Source: a bacterium F11
GTDB taxonomy: Bacteria > Elusimicrobiota > Elusimicrobia > F11
NCBI GenBank assembly: GCA_002176905.1
Contig: MSYE01000205.1
Span: 1 to 8,141, forward strand
Direction of reading: 5' to 3'
Length of the DNA: 8,141 bases
In this document: piece by piece, positions 1-6,000 of the stretch
How the letters are laid out: each line of letters starts with the position of its first letter
Numbering within the stretch: the stretch's first letter is position 1
The notes under the pieces: model-generated
Told to the model about the DNA's origin: nothing
Database searches by the model: none
The model's input: the letters and a program-made list of their open reading frames with translations, nothing else
Position numbers and translations under genes: made by a program

Positions 1-2
1 GA

Positions 3-17
3 AGACCCTTTACAATT
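3..17 (+). repeat. C-terminal end of the preceding Ig-like unit
   Basis: Residues 1-5 (RPFTI) immediately precede the boundary Asp at residue 6 and match the closing F-x-[FIV]-D strand seen at the end of every other unit. This shows that the array continues upstream of the window. Confidence 0.6.
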
Positions 18-3000
18 GATTACTCGTCCCCAACATCGAGTGTTGATTCCCTGTCAACAACCGCAACAAGTTATATAAACGTTTCTTTAACAGTGGTCAG
101 TGGAACAGCAGATGAAGAGGCAGGAGGATCGGGAATAAGTTCTGTCAATATTCGAGTCCGACGTTCTGATGGTGACTATTTAAATGCTGCCGAAATTGCC
201 TACAATGACAGTTCAGATAACTTCCCTCTTCCCACAACAAATGGAACGAGCTGGGAGAAAACATTTATTAATCCATTAACCTCATTCCAAGATGGTTATC
301 GTTACGAAATTGAATCTCGAGCTATCGACAACTCCAGCCCCGCCAACACCCAAGAAATATTCACAACAGCTGTTTTTGTTGTTGATAAATCAACTCCCAC
401 ATCCTATTTGGCTTCCTCATTAACAGATGGCTATTTCAATGATTCTTTGACAGTTATCTCTGGAACAATGGATGAGCCCATTGTTGGGGGGGGAATATTC
501 TCCGGTGTAGATGAAGTCAATATCAAAATTTATGATGGAGCAGGAGGTGCCAATCCTTGGTGGGATGGTAGCACATGGGTCAATCCTTCGATTTCATCTA
601 CCCCAGCCACGGTTCATCCTTCATCTTGGTCTGTATCGAGTATTCCGTCGGATTGGGTCGATGAACAATGGTATCAGTTCTATATTCAAGCGGTTGACCG
701 GGCAACCAATACCGAAACATATCATGTTTATACCGCAACGTATGACGTGAAACCTGGAACGGCTGCGATTATAGATCCCGATGCATCAATTGTATCTTCC
801 TTGCCGACCATTTCCGGTACAGCAACTGACTCTACATTTGGAACTCAGACCATAGCGGACATCCAGATTGGAATCCAGCGAGATGACACACTTTGGTATC
901 GATTTAGTGATGAGAAGTGGATCGGTTCACCTGTTTGGAATTCTGTTGAATATTACAATCCGGGTTCGGGGGACTGGTATCAAACATCCGATCAAAGCAA
1001 TCTCTGGGAGAATCTGAAGGACTACAGTATCTATGTTAAAGCTCTCGATAAGGCTGGTAATCTTCAGTCTACTCAAGTTGTTCCAAGTACCACAACTTTT
1101 CTCTTTGAGCCACCTCCTGCTGCGGTTGGCCTAACCAAACCAAAAAACAACAGATTTTATGTAGAGAATCTCATATCTATTGGGGGAACCGCCAACACGG
1201 ATGCAGTTCGCGTGGAAATCCAAATCGAACGTTATAGTGATCCTGTTAATAACTATTGGAGTTCAGTCTCCGAAACGTGGGTAAACTTTTCGACTTGGAC
1301 CGATGCCAACGATTTTGGTATTCCGAATTGGACCTGGACCTCCTCTATCCCAGCCTCCGGTGATTGGTTCACCCACGGGGCAAGCTTTACAGTTCGGGCG
1401 CGCGGTTACAATTCAGCCCAATTAATTGGCCCGGTTAACAATGCGGTTTTTGCCTTTGATACACAAGAGCCAAATTCTGTTTTGACCAAACCTTTGATCT
1501 CCTTTACAAGCAGCTTTGCGCAAGTTTCCGGAACAGCCAATGACCAATTGGATCTGGCTGGAGTAAATAATATTGAACTGGATATCCAGAGGATAACAAA
1601 ACCAAACAAAACCGCTGCTGACGATTTTTACTGGAATGGATCAACATGGGTGGCAGGTCGTCCCGGATTATCCGCCACCGTAAACTACGATTCACCTAAT
1701 TTGTGGAATTGGTTTTATGATGTGGTTTATTCCACAATGCCAGAAGAGGGATATGAATATCGAATTTTCTACACAGCAGAAGATGAAGCTTACACAGAAG
1801 CCAATACCTTAGATGGGAATGATGAAGTGGAAAATAGTTTTAATGTGGTTTATGACGTTATTATGCCAACCGCTTCCATTAATTCGGTTCAGGATGGGAG
1901 TTTTCGATCAACCGTTTACCTTGCCTCTGGCTCATTAACCGATACCTTGGGTGCGGGTCAAGATGCGGCGGCGCCGGGATATGGACAAATTGAAAAAGTT
2001 GAGATGTCTCTTGAAAGATTGGACAACAACTCTTTCTGGGATGGATCCGCATTCCAGCCCGGTCCAGATCCAATCTATTCGACGGTAACCTTGCATATTA
2101 GTTCCTGGAGTTACACCAGCCTGCCAGATTTTGGTCAATCGGTGTTAAACAAAAAAAGTTTTCGGATGAGGATGAAAGCACTAGATAAAGCGGGTAATGA
2201 AAACGCCCTCTTTATTGATGGGGTCAGTCAAGTCACCTTCACCATTGATAACAAAAAGCCCATCACAACGATCACAATACCCACCTCAAACGCCAAGCGA
2301 AGCATCCTTTCTTCCATTGATGGTACGGTGGATGATAATACCGCTGATTATCCTGACGTGGCGGGTATCAGCCGAAGAGAAAATATCGAAGTCTTGGTTT
2401 TCTATTTGCTTCATCCAGACACATATTATTGGAATGGAATTGCCTTCTCAAGTTCCATCACTGAGGGGCAAGCTTGGCAAACAGTGGACAGCTACAATGC
2501 ATTGGGTCCTTCTTCTGGAACATGGACTTATAATGCACTGGATAGTTTAAAAATGGATCCACCAGACGAATTCGGTTGGATTTCCGACATTTCCTATGAA
2601 ATCCGATCCCGTGCAACGGATGATGCTTTCCCCAGTGGGAATGTGGCTTCACCTGCTGTTTCACTCAATGTCATCATTGATACCACAACCCCCACTTCTG
2701 GTGTAACGTTGCCCAATGCTACTCCTATCTCGAGCTTAGAAACCATCTCTGGTACCGGTATCGCTGATTTGGCGGGGATGGCAGATATGAAATTCTCCAT
2801 TCAGGATCATACCAACAACTTCTTTGACAATTCGAGTTTTGGCTCCGCCAGTGAGATATTCTTGGATACCCAAACCTATGCCGGGGCAGTGGGAACGCAA
2901 GTGTATAGCTCGACATATGTTGAGACAACCGATTTAACCCCTGGTTCAACGTATACAATAAGAATATATGCAACCGATGATGCGGCTCCAACACCCAACA

Positions 3001-6000
3001 CCCAAGTTGGAGGCTCACCGGCCACGTTTCAATTCTTGTTTGATAATGTTGCTCCACAAACCTTGACTGTTTCGGCCCCAGTGGTTCTCGGTTCCTACGG
3101 ACCCAACAATCCTCTTAATAACATTACTGGTCAGGCTCAAGATAATCAATCCACCCTTAGCTCCGTTGAACTTGAAATTTTAAATGCGACAGATGGTTTT
3201 TATTGGGGTGGTTCTGCTTTTGATCAGGCGAGTTCCAGTTGGGTTGTGGTGTCTCCGCTTCAGGTGGACTGGTCTTATTCTGCCCCCGCTTGGCTCCTAA
3301 ATAAGACTTATCAATTGCGCGCAAGAGCTTCCGATATTGCTGGAAATGTATCTACAACCAGTGTGGTCACATTTAAATACGATTCAACCGCTCCGGTTGT
3401 GAGTGTTGTGTTGAATCCGTACCAACTTTATCAAACAACAGGAACACTTGATGTGTTGTCTGGTACAGCACACGATGGTTTGGTTTCTCCCCGATCCGGT
3501 CTTCAGAAAATTGAGATTGCTCTTTTTGATGCCGATGACGCCGATGCTGACAAATGGTGGGATGGCACAGCTTTTGATGAGACCAATCGCTTCTGGCGGG
3601 TGACCTCTAGCACCATTAGCGGAGCGACTTCAAGTGCACCATGGAGTTATCCCTTTGGTTCGGACCAGATTCCAGCTTGGCAGGAAGGCCATCAATATGA
3701 ACTTCATGTTCAGGCCATGGATGAATCCCAAAATATGAGCTCTGTCGTTGTGTCAACCTTTGTGTTTGATATGGAAATTCCCACAGGGACAATTACCGCT
3801 CCTTTTGATGGTCCGGATGTTGATTACGAAAGATATTTGCCCACCATATCAGGAATTTCATCTGATTCAACAAATGGCCCACGTCCGGGGAGTATCAATA
3901 TGGTTCAAATTCGCGTTTGGCATGTCGGCGGAACGGTGTGGTGGGATTTGACGGAGGGCGGAGGTCCTGATTGGGATTCTGATTCTTCACTAACACCAGC
4001 GACAGCATGGTTTAACACCACATCAACCAATAGCTGGACCAATTGGTTTTATGATACAGCTGTACCCAATTGGGTATCCGGAATTGCTTATGCTGTTTCC
4101 ATGCGGGTGATTGATGATGCAGGGAATCAGTCTGGCGTATCTTATTCAACCTTTACATTTGATACCAATTTGCCTGAATCGGTGGTGACCTCTCCCACCG
4201 ATGATGACGTGATCAACTCCTTGGGAGCCTTGGGTATTGAAGGAACGGCTGATGACTCTGGTTCCCCGGTTACAAAGGTTCGCATTGCGGTACGAAAATT
4301 GGATGACGGATTGTGGTGGAATTCAGTCAATGACGATTTTACTGATTCCAGTGCCACTCCTATTTTCCGATCTGGAGTCACTCTTACACCATCTGGCCCA
4401 GATTGGGATTGGAATTATCCTATAACCAGCCTTGGGAATGAGGATTTGACATCCGGTGTCTCCTATTACATAACAACAGAGGCTTCTGATGCTGCCGGAA
4501 ATGTGGAAAATGATTTTCAATCGGGTTCATCCACTTTTACAGTTGATAATTCCAATCCTCTTTCAAAATTAACCCGACCCATAGAAGATGCGGTTTTCTA
4601 TGGAGGAGAACCTTATTATTCAAGTTTGCCGATCATCTCAGGAACAGCAGATGATTTCACATTCTTGCCAGCCAATGCGAATCTAAACGCTGGGATTGCC
4701 CCAACGGGCGTTAAAGTATCCATTTACAGTCATCAATTGGACCTTTATTGGAAGGAAACACCACCAGGATTCACAGAAGCAGATGAAGGGAACTCATACT
4801 TTACGGTAACTTTTGTTGGATCCTCTTCAGGGACATGGACCTATGGTCCTGCTGGATTCAATGCTGCTTTAACAGACGGAACAACTTATGTCATCAAATC
4901 ATCAGCCACCGATCTTGTGACCAATACACAGGTTGTTTTGTCTACGCAGATATTTGTGTTTGATTCTTCTGGCCCGGTAACCCTGATGCAAACACCATTG
5001 GATGGGGTTGATCTTAAAGTTTTAACCATCATTAGCGGGACAGCACAGGATTATCCTCTTTCACCATTGCAACGGGTTGGAATGGATCGCGTTGAACTTC
5101 AGATAATTGATTTGGGTGAGGACCATGCCTTTGGTGGTTCGGGCGCAGATGAAGATCGTTATTGGGTGCATGGTGGGTCAAGTTTTACAACCAATTCAAC
5201 AACCCATCCCATTTATATCTCCGGTCAAGGTAATTTGGATTGGTCGTATGATAATCCAGACGGAATGTGGGAAGATGGACATACCTATCATATACGTGCC
5301 ACGGCCATTGATGCTCTCAACAATCCCACCGGAGTTCAGGAAACCGCCGAATTTGTTTTCGATTCTTCTGCTCCTGTCTCCGTTGTTACACGACCTATTG
5401 AGGGTGTGGGTTACAATGCGAGTTCTAATAAATTGGATACGATATCAGCCGATGTGGCGGATATGCCTGTACTTCCTCTGAAAAATGTCGGATTGGATAC
5501 GGCGCAAGTCATGATCTCCATCATGCAAGATTTTAATAACAACAATGTCGAGGACGATACCAATAACTATTGGACCGGAACATACAACCCCGGTGCTTTT
5601 AATAGCAATACCCGGAATTGGGTTGCGATGGGCTGGGATACAGGCGTCAAATTTTCAACCGGAACGCCGGATTGGCAATCGGGATACCGGTATTTCTTAA
5701 GAATTAAATCTCAAGACACGTTGGTGAACCTGGAGGCCGAACAAACCGTACGATTTACCGTTGATATCTTGGAACCGAATTCTTTGGTGACCTTACCGGG
5801 TGATGATACGTCGCATCAGGATCTCGATGAAATATCTGGTACCGCCACGGACGCAACAAGTTCCATAACAGAAGTGAAAGTCAAAATAATTGATCTTGGT
5901 GCAGACTTCGCCTATGGCGGATCCGACGAAAACCAGGATAAGTATCGGTCTCCCAATGGCACATGGATTTCGGCTTCAACCAAAGTGACAGCAGGGTTTG

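Noticed and set aside
1107..1457. Unit 4 as a pseudogenised or inserted foreign segment
   Set aside because: It departs from consensus at the boundary and SGTAD motif, but the frame is open, length is normal and the aromatic strands are kept, so simple divergence is the better explanation.
2151..2157. A7 run as a programmed frameshift site
   Set aside because: In the reading frame the run is AAC AAA AAA AGT, which does not fit the X-XXY-YYZ slippery layout, and the frame continues with conserved motifs on both sides.
2725..3057. Reverse-strand open frame of 110 codons, with other short reverse frames across the window
   Set aside because: Each overlaps the main frame completely, has unremarkable composition and no visible domain; they are by-products of a long coding region.
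5107..5481. Forward open frame of 124 codons in another frame
   Set aside because: It lies wholly within the continuous repeat frame. Its translation shows no recognisable motif, while the main frame here holds the conserved YW turn and boundary motifs of units 14 and 15.
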